This document shows, piece by piece, positions 1 through 8,184 of a stretch of 64,000 bases of DNA. The position numbers were made by a program, and so were the translations under genes. The notes under the pieces were generated by a model. It was not told where the DNA came from. It did not search any database and was given only the letters and a program-made list of their open reading frames with translations. How positions within the stretch are numbered: the stretch's first letter is position 1; every line of letters begins with the position of its first letter. Location of the stretch: the NCBI RefSeq assembly GCF_003143955.1, contig NZ_QFVS01000006.1, forward strand, positions 1-64,000, given 5' to 3'. This DNA comes from Kurthia zopfii. GTDB taxonomy: Bacteria; Bacillota; Bacilli; Bacillales_A; Planococcaceae.

Positions 1-25
1 ACCGAATCTATTTACACTTCGCATT

Positions 26-69
26 AAAAAGAGCGAGCCACGCTTCATAAATGAAAAGTGATCTCGCTC
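26..69 (-). terminator. Terminator of the AgrA-like receiver gene
   Basis: Seven-base arms GAGCGAG (31-37) and CTCGCTC (63-69) flank a partly paired loop, and on the minus strand the stem is followed by a short T run. The stop codon of the receiver gene lies inside the hairpin. Confidence 0.7.
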
Positions 70-535
70 AAACCAATCGATTTTTATTCAATTGAAAACT
101 CTCACCAACGTTATTTGACAAAGAGCCGAAATAATTTAACGATTTATAATGTTGAAAACCGTCTACTAATGAGCTTTTTAATTGTTCAGTCATTGTTGTT
201 CGATCTGACATATCAATTGTTGCAAAAATATTATATTGTTCTATTAATTTTGCATTAAATGATTCAGGATTTTGTGATAACGCAACAATCAAACAGTTTT
301 GATCTTCTTTTCTAATTGCTTCAATTAATTCTTCTGCTTTAATTGATTCGCTTAAATCTAAACTAATATAATAAAATTCTGCCATACTACCACTTAACGA
401 TTTTATGACGCTTGAAGGTTTTCTAGTTGTTAAATTAAACTCGGCATTAATTCCTTTTAAAGTTGCGTACTTCTCTAATGTACTATGTACGATTTCAATA
501 TAGCTATAATCTTCTTCACATATAATTACTCTCAT
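68..535 (-). CDS. Degenerate stand-alone AgrA-like receiver protein
   Basis: A 155-residue protein that resembles the receiver half of AgrA/ComE response regulators. It starts MRVIICEEDYSY, where ICEED matches the acidic-pocket region of AgrA (ICEDD). The place where AgrA has its phosphoacceptor aspartate (YFLDIQL) reads YYISLDL here, so the aspartate appears to be replaced by serine. No LytTR DNA-binding domain follows: after residue ~130 there is only a short tail ending at the terminator. Family knowledge says AgrA regulators need both parts for DNA-binding output, so this is probably a decayed regulator or a phosphorylation-independent adaptor. A partner agr sensor or peptide gene is not visible at this window edge. 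The alignment is by eye. Confidence 0.55.
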   Translation of the reverse strand: MRVIICEEDYSYIEIVHSTLEKYATLKGINAEFNLTTRKPSSVIKSLSGSMAEFYYISLDLSESIKAEELIEAIRKEDQNCLIVALSQNPESFNAKLIEQYNIFATIDMSDRTTMTEQLKSSLVDGFQHYKSLNYFGSLSNNVGESFQLNKNRLV

Positions 536-834
536 AATTACTCCCCCAAAACTTACATTCTTTAATTCTCTATAATCTATTTATAAGATTATCACATATA
601 TCTTAAGAATAGCATTAAATTAACATTTCACATAATACAAAACTTGTTAGATTTGAAATATAATATTAATATTCGTTTAAAAAATTATTATGGTTCAAAC
701 TTACGGATTTTTACAATCTTGCAAATAGCGTATTCACTGGAATTGTAATCATCATTATACAACAAATTTCGACAAATATAATAGAGTTAAAATGACTAAT
801 TTTAGGGTATAAATACTAGCAAGAGGTGATACTT
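536..834. other. AT-rich intergenic region with the promoter of the hydrolase gene
   Basis: About 300 bases between divergent genes. A TATAAT at 777-782 on plus is a reasonable -10 for the downstream hydrolase, though its -35 is weak. I see no conserved RNA structure or small gene with a ribosome site. Confidence 0.4.
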
Positions 835-1587
835 ATGTCCATACTAAATCAAAAATCAGATCAAAGTTTTGAATTTATTGGCAAAAATGTTGGAATTTTT
901 ATGATTCATGACTTAACTGGAAGTCCGCAGAATTTAATGGAAATTGGTGAGATTTTTGCAGAAGCAGGTTATTCTGTTCAAATTCCTTGTTTACTTGGTC
1001 ACGATGAAAATGAAGAAGTATTACAAAACAAAACGATTGATGAAATTTATCACAAATTGTATGACGAATTTAATTCATTCAGCGATCAACTTGAATATAC
1101 AATTTTATTCGGCTTTGCTACGGGTGGTGCTTTTGCACAACAAATTGCGAGTAATAATGAAATTGCAGGATTAATTTTATTGAATTCATTATTTGCCCCT
1201 CCTGAAAAACTAGTTTCCGTCGCGATGAACAGTTCCGAAATCACACTTCCTACAGGTACAATTGATATCAAAAACAATCGTGCCAAAGTAAAAGTATTCG
1301 AAAATGTTCCCGTTAGTTTAATTAAGGAATTGACTGAGGTTAGCTCTAGATTGTTTAAAGATGCAGTCAATATTCATGCACCTGTACTAATTTTGCAATC
1401 GATTGATGACCATGTTTATGCACCAAAAGATGCCGATCAAATGCTGACGAAAATTGGCTCTAGAGAAAAGCATCTGGTCATGCTTTACGATAGTTATCAT
1501 TATGCACCTGTTGATTATGACCAAGAGCGAATTGCTAATCAAAGCTTGTTCTTTATTAAAGGATTAGATCCAAGGCGTGAAGATTAG
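835..1587 (+). CDS. Alpha/beta hydrolase-fold protein lacking the serine nucleophile
   Basis: A 250-residue protein of the Est30-type carboxylesterase fold, soluble and with no signal peptide. The HDLTGSPQN stretch near residue 27 corresponds to the HGFTGS oxyanion loop of Est30. The nucleophile elbow, normally G-x-S-x-G-G, reads GFATGG near residue 96, so alanine replaces serine. The acid (SIDDHVY) and histidine (DSYHYAP) regions are still recognisable. The ATG at 835 is preferred over the GTG at 826 because AAGAGGTG sits at 821-828. It is monocistronic and ends in a terminator. An intact esterase of the same family is encoded at 40493-41281 with GISLGG, which makes the missing serine more striking. 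The protein may bind rather than hydrolyse a ligand. Confidence 0.7.
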   Translation: MSILNQKSDQSFEFIGKNVGIFMIHDLTGSPQNLMEIGEIFAEAGYSVQIPCLLGHDENEEVLQNKTIDEIYHKLYDEFNSFSDQLEYTILFGFATGGAFAQQIASNNEIAGLILLNSLFAPPEKLVSVAMNSSEITLPTGTIDIKNNRAKVKVFENVPVSLIKELTEVSSRLFKDAVNIHAPVLILQSIDDHVYAPKDADQMLTKIGSREKHLVMLYDSYHYAPVDYDQERIANQSLFFIKGLDPRRED

Positions 1588-1596
1588 CGAACATAC

Positions 1597-1637
1597 AAAA
1601 GGGATGTACCGTGGCTTAACACGATACATCCCTTTTA
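1597..1637. terminator. Bidirectional terminator
   Basis: AAAAGGGATGTA pairs with TACATCCCTTTT around a short loop. It serves the plus-strand hydrolase and the minus-strand YfcC-type gene, which converge here. Confidence 0.85.
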
Positions 1638-1642
1638 ACGTT

Positions 1643-3040
1643 TTAAAACGGCCCGTAGTTCATATAATGCGCTACGATTAAAATAATGACACTGACAATA
1701 ACTTGTGCGATGAAAAATGGAATATACCATCTCACCCATTTATTCCACGGAATTCCGGCTACCGCTAATGCGGCAATTAACGCCCCGTTTGTCGGGAATA
1801 ATAATGCGGCAATACCATCACCTAATTGGAAAGCTAATACAGCAGTTTGACGTGTAACATTAACTAAATCTGCTAATGGAGCCATGATCGGCATTGTTAA
1901 TGCTGCTTGACCACTTTGTGATGGGATTAAGAAATTGATGACCATTTGAATGAACATCATTGCGACAGCTGTAAGCGCTGAAGGAACATTTGCTAACATA
2001 TCACCCATGAAGTGTAATAATGTATCTAATAATCCACCACTTTGGAAGATTACAAGTACTGCTTGAGCAAGACCGATTATTAATGCTCCACCAATTAACT
2101 CACTCGCTCCTTTAACGAAGCTATCAGCGATTTTCGAAGGATTCAGCCCTCCAACAATCCCCATAATAATACCCGCTAATAAGAATAATCCAGCTAATTG
2201 AGGAATAAACCATTCATATACTTTTACACCGATAATAAGTGCAACAAAATTCAATAAAAATACTGATAATACTAATTTATGACGTAAAGTCATTTTTAAT
2301 GTGACATCTTTATCTTGTGGACTAAATGCACTAAACTTGCCGTAAATACCCAGTTCAGGATTTTTCTGAACTTTAGAAGCATGACGGTAAATAAAGTATG
2401 ACGCCATTGAAAAGAAGATGATGAAAATGACGATTCTGAAGCCCATACCAGAGAACGTTGGTAATTCGGCAATACCTTGTGCAACTGCTGTCGAGAATGG
2501 GTTTAGGAATCCAGCGGTGAATCCCATCCAAGCACCCATTACAACGATTGCGAAGCCGGTTACAGCATCGAATCCAAGTGCAATTGTTAAAGGTACAATT
2601 AAAGCTACATAAACCGCTACTTCATCACTCATACCCATTGTTGCGCCACAAATTCCGAAGAATAGGACGAAAACAGGAATCATCAGTTTTTCTTTGCGCT
2701 TCATTTTTTCAGCGAATGTAACGATGAATGTATCAAGTGCGCCAGTAGCATTCATAATACCGAATACCCCACCGATGATTAGTACGAAGAAGATTGTCCC
2801 TGCACCATTTACCATCCCTTCGTGAATACTCGTGAATATATCTAGAAATTGAACAGGTGTATTTTCTACAAATTTGAATGAATCTGCAATTAACACACTA
2901 TGCCCATCTTTATCTTCAGTGTCGTAGTGACCAGCAGGGACTATGTACGTCAAAATCGCTGATATAACGATTAATGAGAATATTAATACGTATGCATTAA
3001 CTCCTTGTCCCTCACTATTTTCTTTTTTTCTTTTAAACAT
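1643..3040 (-). CDS. YfcC-family membrane transporter
   Basis: A 465-residue polytopic membrane protein of the YfcC/ArcD-like ion transporter superfamily. Members are predicted to move basic amino acids, peptides or C4-dicarboxylates; the substrate here is unknown. The opening, with a polar MFKRKK segment followed by a first membrane span and a conserved TYIVPAG, is typical, as are the GGVFGIMNATGALD and MIPSQSGQAALTMPI-like regions. I count roughly eleven to twelve hydrophobic segments. The ATG at 3040 has AAGGAG at 3048-3053; the open frame runs upstream to 3172, but that extension has no ribosome site and poor coding character. It appears monocistronic, with the shared terminator just downstream. 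Confidence 0.85.
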   Translation of the reverse strand: MFKRKKENSEGQGVNAYVLIFSLIVISAILTYIVPAGHYDTEDKDGHSVLIADSFKFVENTPVQFLDIFTSIHEGMVNGAGTIFFVLIIGGVFGIMNATGALDTFIVTFAEKMKRKEKLMIPVFVLFFGICGATMGMSDEVAVYVALIVPLTIALGFDAVTGFAIVVMGAWMGFTAGFLNPFSTAVAQGIAELPTFSGMGFRIVIFIIFFSMASYFIYRHASKVQKNPELGIYGKFSAFSPQDKDVTLKMTLRHKLVLSVFLLNFVALIIGVKVYEWFIPQLAGLFLLAGIIMGIVGGLNPSKIADSFVKGASELIGGALIIGLAQAVLVIFQSGGLLDTLLHFMGDMLANVPSALTAVAMMFIQMVINFLIPSQSGQAALTMPIMAPLADLVNVTRQTAVLAFQLGDGIAALLFPTNGALIAALAVAGIPWNKWVRWYIPFFIAQVIVSVIILIVAHYMNYGPF

Positions 3041-3152
3041 AATATAACTCCTTATAAACGAATAATGATGACTTAAATTGATTTTAAATACAATAATAAT
3101 TATACATAGAGAATTATTTTTATACAATAGATTTTTTATTCGTGGAATATTC

Positions 3153-3190
3153 AAAAAACGTATTTCTCGCATACAAGAAATACGTTTTCC
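3153..3190 (-). terminator. Terminator of the glucosaminidase/LysM gene
   Basis: AACGTATTTCT and AGAAATACGTT form an 11-bp stem followed on the minus strand by a T run. It lies immediately after the stop codon of the upstream minus-strand gene in its restored frame, which supports the frameshift interpretation. Confidence 0.8.
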
Positions 3191-3194
3191 GATT

Positions 3195-4216
3195 TTACTT
3201 TATAATTAGCCTTTGACCTTCATAAACAAATGATAAATCCAACCTGTTTAATTCGATTAATACTTTTTCTGATTGATTAAACTTCTTGGCAATGGATGGA
3301 ATCGAATCGCCATTTTTCACGAGATATACTTTCTTTCCTTTCGTTAAAGTCGAATTAAATGTTTTATATTTTTGTGGCTTACTACTAGTGGATCTAACTT
3401 TCGTCGTACGAATCTTTTTTCTTTATGGCTATTCAACTTTTGTGGTTGTTTGCGCAAGACCTGTTGTGGTTCATTTGCTTCATTCATTTGTTGATCAGTG
3501 ACAGCAATAACTAACTTTGAACCAACTTGAATTTCATTTGAATCAAGATCATTCCATATAAATAATTGATCTGTTGAAATTTTGAATTCCTTCGCGATCG
3601 TACTTAAAGTATCCCCTTTTTCAATAACAATATATTTTGTAGGTACTAGTATTAATACTTCATCAAATTCGGTTAAGTGATGGCGGACAATAATTTCATT
3701 TAGTTTTTCTGCATATTTCGAGTCAGTGGCATATGCTCCTTGAAGAGCTTGAGTCGCTTCTTCATAATGATCACTAGTACTTTTCCAAGTTTTCATATAA
3801 TAGAACGGATTACTTTTCAAGCCGTTTTTCATTAAATTCGCATAATCTTCAAGAGATTCATTCGTTGTTGAGTATTTACGAAAGGATGATTTAATTGAAA
3901 ATAATTGAGCATTGCCATCGTCTTCCATCGTTCTAAAGTCGACTGTTCCACCATTATACTGTCCTTTTATACCGAATAAATTATTAAAAGGAGCTTGGCT
4001 TAGCTGACTTCTTCCGTAATTTGATTCTAGTATTGCTTGAGCGATCATTACGGATGCATAAATATTATGTTGTTGAGCAATTTCAGAAGCATCTTCACTG
4101 ATTTTTTCAATGAATGGAACGCTATTTGCTGCCTCCACTGTCATATTATTAATTGATGACATTGCACCTATGATGACTAATACACTTAACCCCTTATAAA
4201 TATTTATTTCATTCAA
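3195..4216 (-). pseudogene. Secreted glucosaminidase with two LysM repeats, frameshifted
   Basis: A cell-wall hydrolase: a signal-like hydrophobic N-terminus (residues ~8-30), then a glucosaminidase (LytG/FlgJ-type) domain with QAILESNYGRSQL and NNLFGIKG, then a LysM (YIVIEKGDTLSTIAKEF). The frame breaks in a run of six A residues (minus-strand sense; 3415-3420) just after HKEK. If one A is added, translation continues through KKIRTTKVRS into a second complete LysM (KKVYLVKNGDSIPSIAKKF) ending INRL-like at a stop at 3195, right before the terminator. As written, the protein is 290 residues and ends in an unrelated basic tail at 3344. This is either a real homopolymer slip, perhaps phase-variable, or a sequencing error. 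The catalytic domain is intact in either case. Confidence 0.75.
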
Positions 4217-4343
4217 CCACCTTTTATTAAATTTTACATAATTTACGTCTTCACTCTTTACCCTTTTATGACCTAAATATTCCTAAGCAACCATAGATTA
4301 ATTATGATAAAATAAACTAATAATTCACAATTCGGGGTGCTGC

Positions 4344-5603
4344 ATGCGAAAAATACATTATAGTTGGGTCATTTTAATCATCACATTTATATCCATCATA
4401 GTTGCTGGAATCGTTCGATCATCTTCCGGTGTTTTTATAGAACCTTTTGAAGCTGAGTTTTCATGGAGTAGAGCAAATATTTCACTCGCTTTTGCTGTCG
4501 GATTATTTTTATACGGCTTATCTGGTCCTTTCATGGCCGCATTTGTCGAAATTTTCGGACTCAAAAGAGTGATGGTTTATTCTATGGGCTTATTAGCTGT
4601 CGGACTTTTGGCTACATTATATATGAAGGAACAATGGCAGTTAATCTTAATATGGGGTGTTTTAATTGGCGTGGGCTCTGGATTATTCTTAACCGTTTTA
4701 AGTACACAAGTTGCCAATCGATGGTTTTCAAAACATCGTGGTTTGGCCGTCGGTATACTTACTGCTGCCACGGCCACGGGACAACTCGTTCTATTACCTG
4801 TTCTAGCCATATTAGTTGAGCAATATAATTGGCAAGCCGCAATTAAACTAATTTTACTTTTGGCGATTATCATGACGGTTATTTTATTACTATTTATGAA
4901 AGATACACCAGAATCAATTCAATTGAAGAAATACGGAGAACTTTCGGATTCACCTCCACCTCCAATACATAATCTTTCAAAAAATCCGTTTGTACTCGTA
5001 TGGAACTCTTTAATAGAAGGTTTACGTTCAAAGGCGTTCTGGTTATTAGCTGGTAGTTTTTTCATATGTGGACTTTCTACAAGTGGATTAATCGGTACGC
5101 ACTTCATCAGTTACTGCATGACATTCGGTTTTCCTTTAGTAGTTGCCGCTTCCATGCTATCTTTTATGGGAATTTTTGATTTAATCGGCACGACATTGTC
5201 GGGTTTCTTATCCGATAAAATCGATAATCGTTGGTTATTATTTTGTTACTATTCATTACGTGGACTATCGCTTTTAGCCCTTCCATTCGCATTGAATAGT
5301 GGTTCATACACTTGGTTAGTTGTCTTTTCCATTTTTTACGGCTTAGATTGGATTGCAACTGTCCCACCAACAATTGGCTTAGCTAGACGGGAATTCGGCA
5401 TCGAAAAAAGCGCTATGATGTATGGCTGGATTGTTGCGTTCCATCAACTCGGCGCTTCATTTGCTGCATATGCTGGTGGCGTGATTTTCGACATCTTCAA
5501 TTCCTATTCATTCGCATTTATGTTGGCTGGTGGTTTCTGTGTATTAGGTAGTCTTTTTGTTATATTACTTAAAAAACATGATCCGAAAACAGAAATTTAC
5601 TAA
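4344..5603 (+). CDS. Major facilitator superfamily transporter (OFA/monocarboxylate-like)
   Basis: A 419-residue, twelve-span MFS permease. The opening HYSWVILIITF, SGVFIEPFEAEFSWSRANIS and GLFLYGLSGP resemble the oxalate:formate antiporter and monocarboxylate transporter group. LKRVM plus NRWFSKHRGLAVGI after span four carries the conserved arginine/glycine signature, and a central cytoplasmic loop is proline-rich (SDSPPPPIHN). The substrate cannot be assigned from sequence; an organic acid anion is likely by family. The ATG at 4344 follows a GGGG ribosome site. No partner gene is adjacent in the same direction apart from bcrC about 90 bases downstream, which has its own ribosome site. Confidence 0.85.
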   Translation: MRKIHYSWVILIITFISIIVAGIVRSSSGVFIEPFEAEFSWSRANISLAFAVGLFLYGLSGPFMAAFVEIFGLKRVMVYSMGLLAVGLLATLYMKEQWQLILIWGVLIGVGSGLFLTVLSTQVANRWFSKHRGLAVGILTAATATGQLVLLPVLAILVEQYNWQAAIKLILLLAIIMTVILLLFMKDTPESIQLKKYGELSDSPPPPIHNLSKNPFVLVWNSLIEGLRSKAFWLLAGSFFICGLSTSGLIGTHFISYCMTFGFPLVVAASMLSFMGIFDLIGTTLSGFLSDKIDNRWLLFCYYSLRGLSLLALPFALNSGSYTWLVVFSIFYGLDWIATVPPTIGLARREFGIEKSAMMYGWIVAFHQLGASFAAYAGGVIFDIFNSYSFAFMLAGGFCVLGSLFVILLKKHDPKTEIY

Positions 5604-5694
5604 TGTTTGCAACCTTTTTGTAATAAAAACTGTTCTAGTAAAGGTGTAAAGTTATGATACAATAACTACTGAATCTTTATTAGGAGTGACCTTT

Positions 5695-6261
5695 TTGAAT
5701 TATGAATTATTAAAGTCAATCAATGGATTGGCCGGACAAGTAGGTTGGATTGACGATGTAATGAAATTCGCCACTAACTACGCAGTCCATGTATTTGCCG
5801 TTGTTTTATTACTAATGTGGTTCTTTGGCAAGGAACAAATGAAAAAAACGGTTGTTTATTCTGCTATTTCAGGTGCCGTTGGTATTTTAGTTAATGTACT
5901 TATTAGTAAAATTTATTTTGAAGCACGACCTTTTGTAACGCATGATGACATTCATATACTTGTGGATCATGCCGCTGACGCTTCGTTTCCAAGTGATCAT
6001 ACGACCGGAGCAATTGCTCTTGCGTTTGCCATTGCGCTTCGCCATAAAAAACTCGGCGTAATTATGATGTTATTTGCATTATTAACTGGCTTCTCTCGTA
6101 TATATGTTGGAAATCATTATCCAGGGGATGTTTTAGCAGGAATTATTGTCGGTATTTTAGTAGCTTGGATCTTTTCTAAAATGAAATGGCTTGTAAATCC
6201 AATTGCGAACTTCATTATTTCAATTTATAATGCTATTCCATTATTACCAAAAAAAATGTAG
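5695..6261 (+). CDS. bcrC: Undecaprenyl-diphosphate phosphatase, BcrC type
   Basis: A 188-residue PAP2-superfamily membrane phosphatase that recycles the lipid carrier undecaprenyl pyrophosphate for wall synthesis and thereby lowers bacitracin sensitivity. The PAP2 signature is complete: KIYFEARPF, then ASFPSDHTTGA with its SxDHTTG core, then GFSRIYVGNHYPGDVLAG. There are about five membrane spans. The start is TTG at 5695, giving NYELLKSI, which parallels the B. subtilis BcrC N-terminus NYEIFKAI; TAGGAG at 5681-5686 is well placed for it and too close for the GTG at 5686. A terminator follows. A Bce-type bacitracin/peptide module lies 16 kb away. Confidence 0.92.
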   Translation: MNYELLKSINGLAGQVGWIDDVMKFATNYAVHVFAVVLLLMWFFGKEQMKKTVVYSAISGAVGILVNVLISKIYFEARPFVTHDDIHILVDHAADASFPSDHTTGAIALAFAIALRHKKLGVIMMLFALLTGFSRIYVGNHYPGDVLAGIIVGILVAWIFSKMKWLVNPIANFIISIYNAIPLLPKKM

Positions 6262-6270
6262 TCATTCCAG

Positions 6271-6303
6271 CAGGGAACCTAGTATCACAGGTTTCCTGTT
6301 TTT
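6271..6303 (+). terminator. Terminator of bcrC
   Basis: CAGGGAACCT pairs with AGGTTTCCTG with one mismatch, followed by five T residues. Confidence 0.85.
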
Positions 6304-6479
6304 CATTTGTGCTATTTTAAATAAAAATGCAAGTAATAAAAATATTATAAAATACCGTTTTTAGCTATTTGAAAGCGTTTTATCCTTATTTATTGACAAA
6401 TTTGTGAACGAAGTATATGATTAAGTCACAAAGTTGTCACAGTTTTCAGGAGATGTATATAACAAAGGAGGAATTTCTA

Positions 6480-6677
6480 ATGAACTTATATGATATTATT
6501 TTAATCGGTGTTAGTTTGATTTCGATCCCTCTCGTTTGTGCAATTTGGCTTGATGCATTCTATGCTCATAGAAAACGTGTTGAGTTCTCACTTCTTAGAA
6601 CCGCAGGATGGTATGCAGCAATTTTCGTTGTATCTTTCGTACCGACAGTGATCGCAGTCTACAATTTGAAAGGTTAG
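6480..6677 (+). CDS. Small two-span membrane protein
   Basis: A 65-residue protein with two hydrophobic segments (about residues 5-24 and 43-61) separated by a basic loop, YAHRKRVEFSLLRTAG. I do not recognise the family. The start ATG at 6480 is chosen because AAAGGAGG lies at 6464-6471; the open frame extends upstream to 6417 without a ribosome site. It is flanked by terminators on both sides, so it forms its own transcription unit. The strong ribosome site and clean unit suggest a real, well-translated small protein. Confidence 0.7.
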   Translation: MNLYDIILIGVSLISIPLVCAIWLDAFYAHRKRVEFSLLRTAGWYAAIFVVSFVPTVIAVYNLKG

Positions 6678-6704
6678 GTGTACGAACCGTGTTTATTTTC
6701 ACAT

Positions 6705-6745
6705 AGAAGCTCATCAATAGTCATCATTGATAAGCTTCTTTTTTT
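6705..6745 (+). terminator. Terminator of the small membrane protein gene
   Basis: AGAAGCTTATCA-type arms (6705 onward, closing near 6738) form a hairpin followed by seven T residues on plus. Confidence 0.85.
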
Positions 6746-6749
6746 CGAT

Positions 6750-6778
6750 AAAAAAATGCCGACCATTAAATGATCGAC
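6750..6778 (-). terminator. Terminator of the 90-residue membrane protein gene
   Basis: GTCGATCATT pairs with AATGGTCGGC and is followed by a T run on the minus strand. It directly follows the stop of the gene at 6791-7063. Confidence 0.75.
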
Positions 6779-6790
6779 AAATACTTTTCA

Positions 6791-7063
6791 TTATTTTGCT
6801 GCACCAGTAGACATCATAAGGAAACCTACGAAAGCCATACCGATTAAAACGCCAATTATATTGACGAAACTCATAACACTTCTCTCATTCTTAACAATAC
6901 TGACTGCAGTTAATACACAGCCAATCATGTAAATAAAGAAACCTGAAAAGATGAAAAAGTTCCCTGATAAAAATTCAATTGATTGATCCGTAAATGGTGG
7001 AATTAAGAAAAATAATCCAGCAAAAACGAATACGAATGCGAAGCGCGAAAAGACGCGTGTCAT
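6791..7063 (-). CDS. Small membrane protein of unknown function
   Basis: A 90-residue protein with three hydrophobic segments: about residues 8-24, 35-56 and 65-85. Basic residues at the N-terminus (TRVFSRF) favour an inside start. No motif is recognisable. The ATG at 7063 is preceded by AAAGGAGTG. It stands alone between the sulfur operon and a terminator and points the same way as that operon, but an approximately 120-base gap separates them, so co-transcription is possible rather than shown. Confidence 0.65.
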   Translation of the reverse strand: MTRVFSRFAFVFVFAGLFFLIPPFTDQSIEFLSGNFFIFSGFFIYMIGCVLTAVSIVKNERSVMSFVNIIGVLIGMAFVGFLMMSTGAAK

Positions 7064-7181
7064 ATGAACACTCCTTTATAATCTATAAATCGTTCGATAT
7101 CCCACTATGTAGAATAGCATATTTTGAACAATTCCAGTAGTTGGTTTGCACATGTGACATGAATTTGTATGAATTTTGGAA

Positions 7182-7814
7182 TTAATTACCTGTAACTTGT
7201 TTTAAAGTTCTGGTAAATACTTCTTCTGGTTCAACGCCAATTATACCAAATCGATTGTCGAAAACGAAAAACGGCGCGCTTTCAACACCAATTTGTTGCG
7301 CAGCGTATTGATCCATTTCAAGTTCATAAGCAAATTTATCTTCTTCTAATACTTCTTTTGCTATCTCTTTTGATAATCCTATTTGTTCAATTACTGTATA
7401 CAGAAAGTTTCGATCTGATAAATCTTTTCCATCTGTAAAGTGAGCTTTCATTAGTAAATCCGTATATTGTTGATCCAAATTTTCGGATGCTACCCACTTC
7501 CCTAGACGGTGTGCATCAGCCGTATTCGCACCAATCATTGTATCGAAATTAAAGTCTAATCCAACTTCTTTTGCATGCGCTGTTAATTCTTCAAGAAATT
7601 CATCCAATTTGCGTTGATTTCCGCCCATCATGTCAAGCATATAGTCTTTATAAGGTATGTCTATACTACCTTCGATTTCAGGATGTATTTCGTATTTTCT
7701 AAAAATCATATTTGGTGCTTCATCTAATTCTACTTTTTCAATTGCATTCGCTAGTTTTGTCTTGCCGATATAGCAAAATGGACAAGTAAAGTCTGAAAAT
7801 ATTTCGATCTTCAT
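7182..7814 (-). CDS. DsbA-family thiol oxidoreductase (FrnE-like)
   Basis: A 210-residue thioredoxin-fold protein of the DsbA/FrnE group. The redox motif CPFC appears near residue 11 in FSDFTCPFCYIGK, followed by the inserted helical domain and the cis-proline region VESAPFFVFD near residue 178. There is no signal peptide, so it acts in the cytoplasm. The ATG at 7814 is chosen because GGAGG lies just upstream; the frame is open to 7838. It is the last gene of the sulfur operon, 10 bases after the membrane rhodanese. By context it may reduce or transfer persulfides or glutathione mixed disulfides, but that is inference. Confidence 0.85.
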   Translation of the reverse strand: MKIEIFSDFTCPFCYIGKTKLANAIEKVELDEAPNMIFRKYEIHPEIEGSIDIPYKDYMLDMMGGNQRKLDEFLEELTAHAKEVGLDFNFDTMIGANTADAHRLGKWVASENLDQQYTDLLMKAHFTDGKDLSDRNFLYTVIEQIGLSKEIAKEVLEEDKFAYELEMDQYAAQQIGVESAPFFVFDNRFGIIGVEPEEVFTRTLKQVTGN

Positions 7815-7824
7815 AATATGCCTC

Positions 7825-8172
7825 CTAGTTCCAGGCATTCATACCGCCTCGAACATTTTTAATTGATGTAAATCCTTGTTTTTTAAGCTGTTTACAAGCT
7901 TGCATACTTCTCATACCACTTTGGCAAATAACGATTACTTCTTTATTTTGATCTAAAGTACTGAAATTCGAACCTAGTGGCATGTTTTTAAATTGTTTAA
8001 TATGTCTACCTTTATATTCGGCAGGTGTGCGTACATCAATTAATAATTGATTCGCATTTTTTTGATTGATGATACTTTTTAAATCACTTGTTGAAATTTG
8101 TTCAACACCTTTTGCAGGCTTCATTCGAATGATTAAAAATAGCACAATGACCGCAATGACAATCCAAACCAT
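7825..8172 (-). CDS. Membrane-anchored rhodanese
   Basis: A 115-residue protein with one N-terminal membrane span (about residues 2-16) followed by a single rhodanese domain. The active-site loop is CQSGMRS, with the catalytic cysteine near residue 83; the CxxxxR form is typical of active sulfurtransferases. The conserved LIDVRTPAEYKGRHI and VRGGMNAW ends are present. It lies 12 bases downstream of the TauE-type exporter and 10 bases before the DsbA-like gene, so it belongs to the sulfur operon. The membrane anchor would place sulfur-transfer activity at the membrane next to the exporter. Confidence 0.88.
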   Translation of the reverse strand: MVWIVIAVIVLFLIIRMKPAKGVEQISTSDLKSIINQKNANQLLIDVRTPAEYKGRHIKQFKNMPLGSNFSTLDQNKEVIVICQSGMRSMQACKQLKKQGFTSIKNVRGGMNAWN

Positions 8173-8184
8173 GTCGCATCTCTC

